This document shows, piece by piece, positions 50,781 to 59,701 of a stretch of DNA of 64,000 nucleotides. How positions within the stretch are numbered: position 1 is the stretch's first letter; every line of letters starts with the position of its first letter. Both the position numbers and the translations under genes were made by a program. The DNA comes from Paenibacillus sp. CAA11. Its GTDB lineage: Bacteria; Bacillota; Bacilli; Paenibacillales; Paenibacillaceae. The notes under the pieces are model-generated. The model worked only from the letters and a program-made list of their open reading frames with translations. It had not been told where the DNA came from and searched no databases. The stretch spans positions 3,393,001-3,457,000 of the forward strand of contig NZ_CP028922.1 in assembly GCF_003060825.1 (NCBI RefSeq), read 5' to 3'.

Positions 50781-51650
50781 CTATTCTGTTTTGAAAAATT
50801 TATTAATGATAATTGTGAATACTAAACATTCCGCGATAATGAAGACGGATATTGCACTGCCATAGCCGTATCGGTAAGTATCGAAAATCGTTGTATACAT
50901 TAAAGTGCTCGGTACTTCGGTGCTATAAAAGGGGCCGCCACCTGTCAGTACATAAATCAGATCAAACACTTTGAATGCACCAATGACCGAAAAGACAAGG
51001 CATACTTTAAGAATAGGCTTCATTAGCGGAATTGTGATCAAGAAGGCCGTACGCACGCGGGAAGCCCCGTCAATTTTGGCAGCTTCAAAAATGTCCTGCG
51101 ATATCGACTTTGCACCAGCATACATAAGCAGCATATGATAGCCGATATACTGCCACAAGGTAGGAATAAACGAAGCGATAAGTGCCGTTTTCTTCTGTCC
51201 AAGCCAATCCTGCGCCAGATCGGAAAGACCTACGCTTTTCAGCAATGAATTCAAAAGACCATAATCCGCATTATAGATTTTAGACCAGAGCTGAGCGATA
51301 ACTACAGTGGAGATCAATACGGGAATAAAATATACCGTACGGTAAAACCCCTCTCCCTTAACGTTGGAAGCGAGGATAAGCGCAAGCAACAAAGAGATGG
51401 GCAATTGAATAAAAATAGAGGCTGCTGCAAACAACAAGGAATTTTTCATGGAATTTAATGCCCTTGAATCCGTGAACATCTCAACATAGTTGTGAAGTCC
51501 GATAAATGTGCCTTTGCCGACACCATTCCAATCCAGCACACTATAATAACTGGAGACGAAGATCGGAACTAACACAATAGCACAAAAGATGAGAAGGGTA
51601 GGAAGAACAAATATAGCAATGGCTGTTTTATTAGAAAATACAGAATTCAT
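50781..51650 (-). CDS. Carbohydrate ABC transporter permease, AraP/MalF-like
   Basis: A 289-residue permease with about six helices beginning KTAIAIFVLPTLLIFCAIVL. The EAA loop is FEAAKIDGASRVRTAFLITI (about residues 197-216). Start: ATG at 51650 with GAGAGGAGAACGACA before it; a longer in-frame reading from 51698 passes through a hairpin and has no ribosome site. It follows the binding-protein gene, from which it is separated by a terminator-like hairpin that should lower its expression. Confidence 0.9.
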   Translation of the reverse strand: MNSVFSNKTAIAIFVLPTLLIFCAIVLVPIFVSSYYSVLDWNGVGKGTFIGLHNYVEMFTDSRALNSMKNSLLFAAASIFIQLPISLLLALILASNVKGEGFYRTVYFIPVLISTVVIAQLWSKIYNADYGLLNSLLKSVGLSDLAQDWLGQKKTALIASFIPTLWQYIGYHMLLMYAGAKSISQDIFEAAKIDGASRVRTAFLITIPLMKPILKVCLVFSVIGAFKVFDLIYVLTGGGPFYSTEVPSTLMYTTIFDTYRYGYGSAISVFIIAECLVFTIIINKFFKTE

Positions 51651-51664
51651 TGTCGTTCTCCTCT

Positions 51665-51696
51665 CAAAAACGTGGTCAGGGGTGCCCCCTGACCAC
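51665..51696 (-). terminator. Partial terminator between binding protein and permeases
   Basis: On the minus strand GTGGTCAGGGG pairs with CCCCTGACCAC around a very small loop, followed by GTTTTTG. This is the common arrangement that lets the binding protein be made in excess over the permeases. Confidence 0.75.
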
Positions 51697-51724
51697 ATCT
51701 CGTTTGGGTTTTATCAAAAAATGA

Positions 51725-53038
51725 TCAGAGGCTTAGTTCTGTCGGTTTAAGCTGTGCCATCTGTTTGCAGAATTGTTCAGGGGTTATGTCGCCTGCCAAA
51801 AGCTGCGCAATTAAGTTTTTATGGGCTTCTGCGGAGTCAGCAGGGAGAATGTTATCCCACCATGCAATAAACGAAGTCGCTGTTTTCATAATATCTGCGC
51901 TAGACAGGTCAAGCGTGGAAAGCCCAGAGGTATCAAGTCCGTCCGTATTCCAGCTTGGGAGCCCTGCACCAGCTAGATACCCTTTCGTGCCAAGTTGTTC
52001 ACTCAGGTACTTAAGGAATTCAACAGCTTCTTTGGGATGCTTGGTGTTTTTGCTGACATAGAAGCCGTCTACAGCTCCGCCAAATATTTCAGTGTTTTTG
52101 CCCTTACCATCCTCAAAGACAGGGAAGGGAATGACCTTGACCTTACCTTTGACGGCCGAGGACGGATCTTCTATCCCCGCATTCACCCAGTTGGCTTGGA
52201 ACATCATGGCCCCGCTCCCTGCATTAAATGCGCCAAGCATTTCATCATAACTCATGCTGAACATGCTGGTGTTAAATGCGCCTTTCTTTGCCAGCTCTTG
52301 CATTTTCGTTGCTGCCGCCACAAAGTCCGGCGAATTCCATTTCGAAGGATCCTTAAATGCTTCCATAACCGCCGCATTGCCTGCCTGGCGCATTGCAATG
52401 ATATCGTACCAATACATGCCGGGCCACCGATCCTTCTCTCCGATCAGAGCCGGTGTAATTCCCGCCGCTTTTAATTTATCCACGGCATCAAGCAGTTCCG
52501 AATAGGTTGTGGGCAGCTTAGCCCCCGCTTTTTCAAATAATTCAGTATTCACATACAGATTCGCGATATGGGTGTAGACAGGCAGTGTATAAATTTTCCC
52601 GTTGTTTTCAATGGCTTTCGCCATGCCTGGACCCATTCTGGATTTGATATCGTCTGTTAAATAGCTAGTAATTTCAAGAACATTACCGGAGTCAATATAG
52701 GGCTGCATAAAGCTGCCCCCGCCCATACCATAGAAGATGTCTGGAGCTTCACCTGCAGCGATAGATGTTTTAATTTTGGTCTTATATTGCTCCCCTGTCG
52801 TACCTGTTCGTTCAATTTGAATGCCGGGGTGTTCGCTGTTCCATTTCTCGATGATTTGCGGCAATAATTTTGCAGACGGGTCCGTGTTGCCTACAGACTG
52901 GTCCCAGAGTGTCAGCTTGATGGAATCGCTTTCATTAGATGGCGTGCTATCTGCTGATTCAGACGAACAAGCCGCGATGCTCCCTGCCAGTCCTACAGCC
53001 AAAATGATGCCGAACGTTCTTTTTATTAACGCTTTCAT
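51725..53038 (-). CDS. Sugar ABC transporter substrate-binding lipoprotein
   Basis: A 437-residue extracellular binding protein. The signal peptide ends at a lipobox (LAGSIAACSS), so the mature protein is anchored at Cys24 to the membrane. The mature part starts with IKLTLWDQSVG and has typical family-1 features such as AAGEAPDIFYGMGGGSFMQP and the domain 2 motif EAVEFLKYLSEQLGTKGYLA. It captures an oligosaccharide for the two permeases. Expression is probably controlled by the YesM/YesN pair encoded upstream. GGAGGGCAAAGG precedes the ATG. Confidence 0.92.
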   Translation of the reverse strand: MKALIKRTFGIILAVGLAGSIAACSSESADSTPSNESDSIKLTLWDQSVGNTDPSAKLLPQIIEKWNSEHPGIQIERTGTTGEQYKTKIKTSIAAGEAPDIFYGMGGGSFMQPYIDSGNVLEITSYLTDDIKSRMGPGMAKAIENNGKIYTLPVYTHIANLYVNTELFEKAGAKLPTTYSELLDAVDKLKAAGITPALIGEKDRWPGMYWYDIIAMRQAGNAAVMEAFKDPSKWNSPDFVAAATKMQELAKKGAFNTSMFSMSYDEMLGAFNAGSGAMMFQANWVNAGIEDPSSAVKGKVKVIPFPVFEDGKGKNTEIFGGAVDGFYVSKNTKHPKEAVEFLKYLSEQLGTKGYLAGAGLPSWNTDGLDTSGLSTLDLSSADIMKTATSFIAWWDNILPADSAEAHKNLIAQLLAGDITPEQFCKQMAQLKPTELSL

Positions 53039-53154
53039 CCTTTGCCCTCCCTATGAATATTTGCTGTTTCTATAACAAATTCTAGGTAAATCTCCCCTCT
53101 ATCTCCATTCAAAATACAGACATCTCCTTTTAAAATTCAAACATCTTTCTGTCA

Positions 53155-54738
53155 TCATCTATTATTTCTATATTCATTAAGGGATCGGCCGGTATTCTTC
53201 TTAAATAAGATGCTGAAGTAGTGCGGATCTGTAATCCCAACCTGTACACCGATCTCGTATCCTTTCAGATTCGTCTGCTTTAGTAAGGTTTCTGCCCTTT
53301 TCATCCGTATATTCGTAAGATACTCGACAAAGGTCTGCCCGGTCTCCTTCTTCATAAGCCGCCCCAAATGGCCTGAACTGACAAAAAATGTTGCCGCCGT
53401 GCTCGCTAGTCCTACTTCTGGATTGCTTAGGTTGTTTTCAAGATACTCTTTCACCTGGCTTATTAGGTTGCCTTCTTTGGTTTGTCTCCTTGAGCCGATC
53501 GCCCTGGAAACATGAAGAATATAACTCTCCAATGTGCGGATTAATTCCGGAAGATGATCAGCTGTGAGGATAGAGATCAGAGACTCTTTATTAAAAACAT
53601 AGTTTTCGTCTTCAATCTGCTGCTCTATCGCTGCCCGCTGACATGCTGTGATGACATCCATCGCCGCCATACGAAACTCCGATACACTGGAGAATGGAAC
53701 GTTAAAAATATCACCCAATGCCTGAGACGCACGTTCAGAAGAACCGACGCTGATATAGAACTGAAGCTGCTGAAGAAGGCCCGGGTTGGACCGGTACTGC
53801 TGCTCACCGCGTTCAACGATATCTTCGAAGCAAATAACCTGGTTTACCCCTACGAAAGCTTGATAATTGAGGGCACGACAGGCTTCCTGATATCCCAAAC
53901 ATACTTTTTCTATGTCTTCATATTTCCGCCCGATACCGATGCTTACCACGCATTTATTAGTTCTAGTCAGACTCTCTGTTAACGATTCACATTCGGCAAT
54001 TAGATTGGCATCTTCATTCCGGGAAACAATCACAATCTGGTCTCGGGTATCCGTTAAGATAATCACACCGGCATTTCCCCCATAAAATGCTTCAACTTGA
54101 TTTCTACATTCCATCCTAAGGAGAATCAATTGTTCCTCGGTCTGCTTGGCTGATACAGAAGAAACTTCAATTACGGCTATTTGAAACGCTCCTATACCAA
54201 GGCCTAAGGGAACTTGAAAATACTCCGCTTTTTCGTGAATTTCCTCCTTGGATAGGGCCCCCTTCAACCAGTGGTATAAAAATTTCTCCTTGAGGTAAGG
54301 GAAGTTCTTCCTCAAATCTTCCTTCAACTTCTCCAATTCTTGATCACGCGAACGCTCCTCAACAATCATACGTTTTAGCTTTTCTGTCACACGGAGCAGC
54401 TCAGAGGCGTGAATGGGCTTTAAAATAAAATCAGCAATGCCTATTTTGATGCTTTTATGTGCGTATTCGAATTCATCATGACCGGTAACGACCACAACCT
54501 TAATATCGGGATACATTTGTAATACTCTTGTGCTAAATTCAATTCCATCAATAGAGGGCATATAAATATCCGTAAAAATAATATCGGGTCTATGTTTATC
54601 TACAAAATCTAGAGCATCACTTGCATTGGAAGCTTCCCCTATAATCTGCATACCTTGTTGTTCCCAATCAATGCGCATCTTGAGTAAATTTCGTATCAGG
54701 TATTCATCATCCACAATTAAAACCTTTAATTTTCCCAT
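53155..54738 (-). CDS. YesN-type response regulator with AraC domain
   Basis: A 527-residue regulator. The receiver domain starts LKVLIVDDEYLIRNLLKMRI, with phospho-acceptor in DIIFTDIYMPSIDGI and Lys in ILKPIHASEL. The central region has coiled-coil character (VTEKLKRMIVEERSRDQELE). A C-terminal AraC domain follows (EVGLASTAATFFVSSGHLGR and GYEIGVQVGITDPHYFSILF). It overlaps the kinase gene by 13 bp and should activate the binding-protein and permease genes downstream. Confidence 0.92.
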   Translation of the reverse strand: MGKLKVLIVDDEYLIRNLLKMRIDWEQQGMQIIGEASNASDALDFVDKHRPDIIFTDIYMPSIDGIEFSTRVLQMYPDIKVVVVTGHDEFEYAHKSIKIGIADFILKPIHASELLRVTEKLKRMIVEERSRDQELEKLKEDLRKNFPYLKEKFLYHWLKGALSKEEIHEKAEYFQVPLGLGIGAFQIAVIEVSSVSAKQTEEQLILLRMECRNQVEAFYGGNAGVIILTDTRDQIVIVSRNEDANLIAECESLTESLTRTNKCVVSIGIGRKYEDIEKVCLGYQEACRALNYQAFVGVNQVICFEDIVERGEQQYRSNPGLLQQLQFYISVGSSERASQALGDIFNVPFSSVSEFRMAAMDVITACQRAAIEQQIEDENYVFNKESLISILTADHLPELIRTLESYILHVSRAIGSRRQTKEGNLISQVKEYLENNLSNPEVGLASTAATFFVSSGHLGRLMKKETGQTFVEYLTNIRMKRAETLLKQTNLKGYEIGVQVGITDPHYFSILFKKNTGRSLNEYRNNR

Positions 54739-56555
54739 GCTGGAACAACTCCAATCGGTATCATTAATGTGACCCGCGTCCCTTTTTCAGGTTCGCTTTC
54801 GATCTGAATACAATCCTTGTCTCCATAAAAAATGCGCAGCCGTTCCATCGTCCCCCACAGTCCAAAACTTTTATTTTGACCTTTTCTCTCTGTGTACAGG
54901 ATCTCTGCAATCTCTTCTTGAGACATCCCAACTCCATCATCAGATATAGTGATCTCCACAGCCTCTTTCATGGATCGTGCGCTGATTCGTATCGTTCCCG
55001 GGGACCCTTTAGGCCGTATCCCATGATAGAGAGAATTCTCTACCAGTGGCTGCAGCACAAGCTTTGGAATCGGGAACTGACAGCATTCCTCCTCCACTTC
55101 GATCTGAACCTCAAAGGCATCCTGATACCGTGTTTTCTGAATTTTCAAATAATTTCGTACGATATCAATTTCTTCGCCGACCGTAATAACATCTTGCCCT
55201 TTGCTAACACTAAGACGATAATAGCTCCCCAAAGCTTCGATCAACTCACATACCTGTTCGTTAAGTCCCGACAAGGCTAATGAAGTAATAGAGTCCAGCG
55301 TGTTATATAAAAAATGCGGCTTGATCTGGGCCTGAAGCGTATTTAGTTCTGCCTTGCGAATGGTGTTCTGCTCTTCAATAATTCGTTTGAGCATCTGATC
55401 AATTTGTTCAATCATCTGGTTGTATCCCATAAACAATTGTTCAAATTCATAGCTATTCAGTTCAACATTTACTTTTCTGAAATTACCGCTAGGCGCCTTG
55501 TCCATAGATCGCAAAAGTTTATGAATTGGTTTAATAATACTTCGGGAGATGATGAACGAACTCATAAAGAAAACGGTTCCATTTATGATAAGCAGAACCA
55601 GCGCCAACAGGACAAGCGACTTATTTTTGGAATCGATCGTATCGTATGATTTTATACTGACAAACTTCCAATTGTAGTTCCCGCCTGATAAATAAGAAAC
55701 TGTATATTTCTGCGAACCTGAGTTCATGCTGAATACCCCTGAGCCACTCTCCTGGAATTTCTGCTGCAGTATATCTTTATTTGTTGTAATCAACTGCTGA
55801 ACAGCTGGGCCACTCTGATCTTCAAAGGGATTGGCCACGATCAGTTGATTATTTTCATCCAAGACCGCTATTTGAAACGAATCCTGATTCAAGAGATTCG
55901 AATACGCCTGTACAAAAGAGTCGGCTTTTATGTTCATGACCAATACCCCTAGCCGGGATGTATTGTCAATGTCACGAATCAGACGAATAAACGATACGAA
56001 ATTATCTTCTCCGGCACGCTCTGAGAAGGCCCCGCTTCCATTCAACCTCAAGATATACTTCCCTTTATTAAGAACTACCTGCTCATACCATGGGGCATCC
56101 TCTACATTGGCCTCCTTGAAATTTGGCAGCTCCTGAGTCCCAACTGAAAAACTGTGGCCTGAATTGTCAAAAATATAAACCGAATCAATAATTGGAACCG
56201 CTTGCATAAGATTATACAAATATGCGCTGACCTTTGATTGAGTTTCCAGATTGGCGTAGACCCCTCCTTCTCTGAGCAAATTTTGCAGATTATGATCCGA
56301 AAAGACCATCTTCGAGTAGTTATTCACATTCTCAATCATTAAATCAACATTGGTCTGGATCGATGTAATCGTCTGTAAAGATGCCTCGCTGATCTTCTTC
56401 TGTGCTGAATTTGACGATATTTTGTTCAGTACCAAATAACTGAATCCTACGGTAAATAAGATCACCAGGAAATACGCGAACGGTATTTTAAAAGCTAATT
56501 TTTTCGGTTTGCGGTGAAACAAAGATTTAAGAATAGTATTCTTTTGCAGGTTCAC
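54726..56555 (-). CDS. YesM-type sensor histidine kinase
   Basis: A 609-residue membrane kinase. The first helix (FAYFLVILFTVGFSYLVLNK, about 26-45) precedes an external sensor of about 250 residues. The second helix (about 310-335) leads to a HAMP domain (SIIKPIHKLLRSMDKAPSGN). The phospho-acceptor is in IKPHFLYNTLDSITSLAL and the N-box in LVENSLYHGIRPKGS. It pairs with the AraC-type regulator it overlaps. The start is GTG at 56555 with GGAGGGAGATAAGTC upstream. Likely to sense a sugar for the neighbouring transporter. Confidence 0.92.
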   Translation of the reverse strand: MNLQKNTILKSLFHRKPKKLAFKIPFAYFLVILFTVGFSYLVLNKISSNSAQKKISEASLQTITSIQTNVDLMIENVNNYSKMVFSDHNLQNLLREGGVYANLETQSKVSAYLYNLMQAVPIIDSVYIFDNSGHSFSVGTQELPNFKEANVEDAPWYEQVVLNKGKYILRLNGSGAFSERAGEDNFVSFIRLIRDIDNTSRLGVLVMNIKADSFVQAYSNLLNQDSFQIAVLDENNQLIVANPFEDQSGPAVQQLITTNKDILQQKFQESGSGVFSMNSGSQKYTVSYLSGGNYNWKFVSIKSYDTIDSKNKSLVLLALVLLIINGTVFFMSSFIISRSIIKPIHKLLRSMDKAPSGNFRKVNVELNSYEFEQLFMGYNQMIEQIDQMLKRIIEEQNTIRKAELNTLQAQIKPHFLYNTLDSITSLALSGLNEQVCELIEALGSYYRLSVSKGQDVITVGEEIDIVRNYLKIQKTRYQDAFEVQIEVEEECCQFPIPKLVLQPLVENSLYHGIRPKGSPGTIRISARSMKEAVEITISDDGVGMSQEEIAEILYTERKGQNKSFGLWGTMERLRIFYGDKDCIQIESEPEKGTRVTLMIPIGVVPAWEN

Positions 56556-56671
56556 GACTTATCTCCCTCCAATGTATTTCTAATCCCCTATCTAGGTATA
56601 GCACCTTTCCTACTTTATCAAGTAAAGCATAATCTTCAAATATTAAAAACCCAAACTGCCCGGACATACGC

Positions 56672-56701
56672 TTGACAAGTATGATACTGCCTACATATAA
56701 T
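56672..56701 (+). promoter_or_regulatory. Promoter of the CzcD-type gene
   Basis: TTGACA (56672-56677) and TATAAT (56696-56701) are both perfect, separated by 18 bp. The shared operator starts 11 bp downstream of the -10, so it would cover about +5 to +28. Confidence 0.8.
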
Positions 56702-56712
56702 GAGACCATAAT

Positions 56713-56736
56713 ACATATGAATGAATGATCATATGT
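56713..56736. promoter_or_regulatory. Operator 1 of the metal regulon
   Basis: A perfect inverted repeat ACATATGA-N8-TCATATGT just after the CzcD promoter. The identical repeat (same arms, same 8-bp spacing) occurs at 58940-58963 before the flavoprotein gene. It fits an ArsR/SmtB repressor site, and an ArsR/CadC-type gene is in the same block. Confidence 0.75.
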
Positions 56737-56769
56737 TAATCAATAAGTTATGGAAGGTAGGTTTTTATT

Positions 56770-57728
56770 ATGGAAGGACATAACCATAGCCACGATCACG
56801 TACATGGGAGCAATAACAAGAAAGTTTTGCTCATCTCATTTATGATCATAGCGAGTTATATGGTGGTTGAAGTTATTGGTGGATTTGTTACCAATAGCCT
56901 TGCTTTACTCTCTGATGCTGGTCATATGTTATCGGATGCTTTAGCGTTAGCTATTGCTCTCATTGCTTTTAAGTTTGGAGAGAAAGCTGTCAATATGGGA
57001 AAAACATTCGGTTACAGAAGATTTGAAATATTAGCTGCGACTCTGAACGGCATTACATTGATTGCGATTGCCTTATACATTTTTTACGAAGCCATTGATC
57101 GATTTCTGAATCCGCCAGAGGTTGCTTCAGTAGGGATGTTAGTTATCAGTATCATTGGCCTAATGGTTAATATACTTGTTGCGTGGATTATGATGCGCGG
57201 GAGCGATACAGAACATAATCTGAATATGCGAGGGGCTTATCTGCACGTTCTGAGCGATATGTTAGGATCTGTTGGAGCCATTCTTGCCGCTCTGCTGATG
57301 ATGTTCTTCGGTTGGAACTGGGCGATCCTTTGGCCAGTGTAATTGTCGCAGTATTGGTTCTTCGTAGCGGATGGCATGTCAGCAAGTCTTCTCTGCATGT
57401 ATTAATGGAGGGAGCTCCTGGGAACGTCAATGTCGAGGAAATCGTTCAGGAGATTTTGAGAGTAGAAGGCGTAAAATCAGTACATGATGTGCATATTTGG
57501 TCCATTACGAGTAATTTAAACGCACTTACAGCCCATATTGTAGTTGATGGAAAAAGAACCGTATATGAGAACGAGAATCTACTACAAACCATTGAACATA
57601 TGTTAGCGCATAAGAACGTTCTACACTCCACGGTGCAAATCGAGTCTGAGAAGCACCAGCATGATGCGGGCATTTTGTGCACCATTAAAGCTAACGAGCC
57701 GGATGCACATGCCCATCATAATCACTAA
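56770..57728 (+). pseudogene. czcD: CzcD-type cation diffusion facilitator with 1-nt frameshift
   Basis: The first reading (56770-57342) starts MEGHNHSHDHVHGSNNKKV with a His-rich metal-catching N-terminus. It has membrane helices with metal-site motifs LSDAGHMLSDALALAIALIA and HVLSDMLGSVGA, and ends FFGWNWAILWPV. The second (from 57312) continues DPLASVIVAVLVLRSGWHVS to the C-terminal cytoplasmic domain and a His-rich tail (DAHAHHNH). The joint WNWA-DPLASV needs GCGGAT where GCGAT is read near 57330, so a single G is missing. As read, the C-terminal domain is lost and export of Zn, Cd or Co should fail. A sequencing error is also possible. Confidence 0.88.
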
Positions 57729-57764
57729 TAAAGATAGGTTATTCTAAGAAGCATCCGTTAATAA

Positions 57765-57804
57765 GGCCAGATTCTTGTCCTAAGCTAGGGACAAGAATCT
57801 GGCC
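57765..57804. terminator. Bidirectional terminator between CzcD and flavoprotein genes
   Basis: GGCCAGATTCTTGTCC pairs perfectly with GGACAAGAATCTGGCC around an 8-nt loop. TTTT follows on the plus strand and TTATT on the minus strand, serving two convergent genes. Confidence 0.85.
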
Positions 57805-57849
57805 TTTTCACACGCGCTCGTTGGTCAATCCCCTGTCAAATAACAAGCA

Positions 57850-58905
57850 TTAATGGGCGACCATACTTTGAAAGATACCATTTACTATTTTCTGAGCATC
57901 ATATTTGACCCAACCTAATAGTGCAGAACCTCGCGATGTTTGCCAAGGGAATCCGACAAAGAAAAGCCCCTTAACTGGAGATACACCCTCGTTATGTATA
58001 ATGTTACCATTCAGGTCAAATGCGTTGGCGATTTGAATCCATTGGTCATTCCGCTTAAATCCAGTGGCCCAAATCACATTATCAACTACCAGCTCACTGC
58101 CATCCTCATAAATAATACGGTTATCTAACCCGTTTAATGCACGGGGGTATACTCTAACCTCCCCTCTTCTGATCAATTCTCTCAATTCATATCCATAAAC
58201 GTATTCAGGCTGATTTCTCAACCATTTCCCAATCATACTCCGAGTATTAGCCCGCAATATCCCAAGCTTTTCAAAAAACCAAAATATACTTCGATTCATG
58301 ATGTACAAAGGTTTAAACGTTATATTTCGGGCTACCGAAATGTATAGGGGTTGTTTGAGAACTTGTGCTAATTCTACTGTAATTTGAGCACCCGAATTCC
58401 CCCCTCCAACAACGACTGTGGTTCCAGGAACTAATTGTGAAGGATTCTTATACTCCGAAGAATGTAACTGAAGAACATTTTCTGATAATGACTTAGAGAA
58501 CATAGGGACATTTTTGATCTGGAAAGGTCCGGTCGCTACAAGGATATTAGATGCCTTAAGAATCCCCTGTGTAGTTTCTAGATTGAAAATCTCCCCTTCT
58601 TTCCAAAGACGAAGTGCCATGCATTCTAATCTGACAGGGAGATCCATATGTTTAGCGTAAGTTTCCAGATAGTCCGAAATTTCATCTTTGCTTGGAAAAC
58701 TATTCTTATCCCCTTCAAGTGGCATACCTGGCAAGCCGTCGTACATCCGCGGCGTAAAAAGAGTCAAAGAATCGTACCGTTTGCGCCAGGAATCCCCAAT
58801 TGAGGAAGCCTCATCAATAATTAGAAATTCCAATCCTGTCTGCTTAAGATAGTACCCTGCGGCCAAGCCAGCTTGCCCAGCGCCAATAACCAATACATCA
58901 TACAT
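57850..58905 (-). CDS. CzcO-like FAD-dependent flavoprotein monooxygenase
   Basis: A 351-residue flavoprotein. The FAD Rossmann motif is VLVIGAGQAGLAAGYYL (near residue 5) and the NADPH motif is VVVGGGNSGAQITVEL (about 165). A C-terminal ATGFKRND follows. The family is annotated as CzcO (associated with cation diffusion facilitators) and resembles flavin-containing monooxygenases. Start: ATG at 58905 with GGAG nine bases upstream; the longer reading from 58992 lies over the promoter. It carries the same operator as czcD, so both should be controlled by the same metal-sensing repressor. The substrate is unknown. Confidence 0.85.
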   Translation of the reverse strand: MYDVLVIGAGQAGLAAGYYLKQTGLEFLIIDEASSIGDSWRKRYDSLTLFTPRMYDGLPGMPLEGDKNSFPSKDEISDYLETYAKHMDLPVRLECMALRLWKEGEIFNLETTQGILKASNILVATGPFQIKNVPMFSKSLSENVLQLHSSEYKNPSQLVPGTTVVVGGGNSGAQITVELAQVLKQPLYISVARNITFKPLYIMNRSIFWFFEKLGILRANTRSMIGKWLRNQPEYVYGYELRELIRRGEVRVYPRALNGLDNRIIYEDGSELVVDNVIWATGFKRNDQWIQIANAFDLNGNIIHNEGVSPVKGLFFVGFPWQTSRGSALLGWVKYDAQKIVNGIFQSMVAH

Positions 58906-58939
58906 GTTTATCATCTCCGCCTGTGGTTTATTCACTGGA

Positions 58940-58963
58940 ACATATGAACAAGTGATCATATGT
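58940..58963. promoter_or_regulatory. Operator 2 of the metal regulon
   Basis: ACATATGA-N8-TCATATGT, identical in arms and spacing to operator 1 (56713-56736). On the minus strand it starts directly after the -10 box, covering the transcription start of the flavoprotein gene. Confidence 0.75.
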
Positions 58964-58992
58964 ATTATAAACTGACACCTTTCCGTAGGCAA
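58964..58992 (-). promoter_or_regulatory. Promoter of the CzcO-like gene
   Basis: On the minus strand TTGCCT (58992-58987) and TATAAT (58969-58964) are 17 bp apart, 59 bp before the ATG. The operator abuts the -10. Confidence 0.7.
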
Positions 58993-59037
58993 TAATCACT
59001 TTGTATACGTTTCTTCAAAGTTTCGCTACAATTGCAA

Positions 59038-59066
59038 ATAAAAATGGATCAGCAACTGCTGATCCA
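59038..59066 (-). terminator. Terminator of the ArsR-family gene
   Basis: TGGATCAGCA pairs perfectly with TGCTGATCCA around a 2-4 nt loop. On the minus strand TTTTTATTTG follows. It begins six bases after the ArsR stop. Confidence 0.85.
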
Positions 59067-59071
59067 TTGAA

Positions 59072-59428
59072 TTAGCTATGTTTTAAATGTTCCATGGTTT
59101 GCATAAAAATTTCTTGAACATGTTCATCATCCAAGGAATAAAAAACGGTTTTTCCCACTTTCCGGCGTTTAACAATCCGTAAATTACGCAAGAATCGCAG
59201 TTGATGTGAGACTGCTGATTGTCCCATATCCAGCACTTCTGTCAAATCATGAACACAAAGTTCACTTTGAGACAAGGCGTGAATAATTTTTATTCTGGTT
59301 GGATCCCCTAAGGTTTTATATAAATTTGCCATTTCAGCAGCTTTTCCGTCTTCAATTAATTTATCTTTAACTAATTTCACATTGATATCCGTTCCCTGAC
59401 AAGGAATGTCACAAATTTCTTCACTCAT
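59072..59428 (-). CDS. ArsR/SmtB-family metal-sensing repressor, CadC-like
   Basis: A 118-residue winged-helix repressor. N-terminal Cys residues (MSEEICDIPCQGTDIN) and ELCVHDLTEVL (the metal-binding alpha-3 site with Cys) match the CadC/SmtB cadmium-zinc sensors. The DNA-recognition helix is MGQSAVSHQLRFLRNL, and DDEHVQEIFMQ near the C-terminus carries possible alpha-5 zinc ligands. It likely releases the two identical operators when Cd, Zn or Pb binds. ATG at 59428 is preferred; GTG at 59449 is in frame. Its own promoter has an extended -10 (TGTTATAAT near 59480) and one related half-site. Confidence 0.88.
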   Translation of the reverse strand: MSEEICDIPCQGTDINVKLVKDKLIEDGKAAEMANLYKTLGDPTRIKIIHALSQSELCVHDLTEVLDMGQSAVSHQLRFLRNLRIVKRRKVGKTVFYSLDDEHVQEIFMQTMEHLKHS

Positions 59429-59604
59429 GTATTTTCCCGCTTTCCTCACACAAAATGATCATGTTCCGTTATTATAACATACGGATATTTTAATTTCATA
59501 ATTCAAGAAAACAAACCTCCAGGGAATCCCTCCCCTAGCTTGAAACCCTTTACAAGTATTCCCTAACTGTTCTACAACCAACAACATTTCAATAAAAATT
59601 AAAC

Positions 59605-59639
59605 AACCTGAGTCCATATGAATATAGGACTCAGGTTGC
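59605..59639 (-). terminator. Terminator of the chemoreceptor gene
   Basis: CAACCTGAGTCC pairs perfectly with GGACTCAGGTTG around an 11-nt loop. On the minus strand TTTAATTTTT follows. Confidence 0.85.
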
Positions 59640-59701
59640 TTAGAAGTGCTTTTTTATTTCTGTCTACTTGACAGGGATTAGTTCATTATACGTGCTCTCC
59701 A

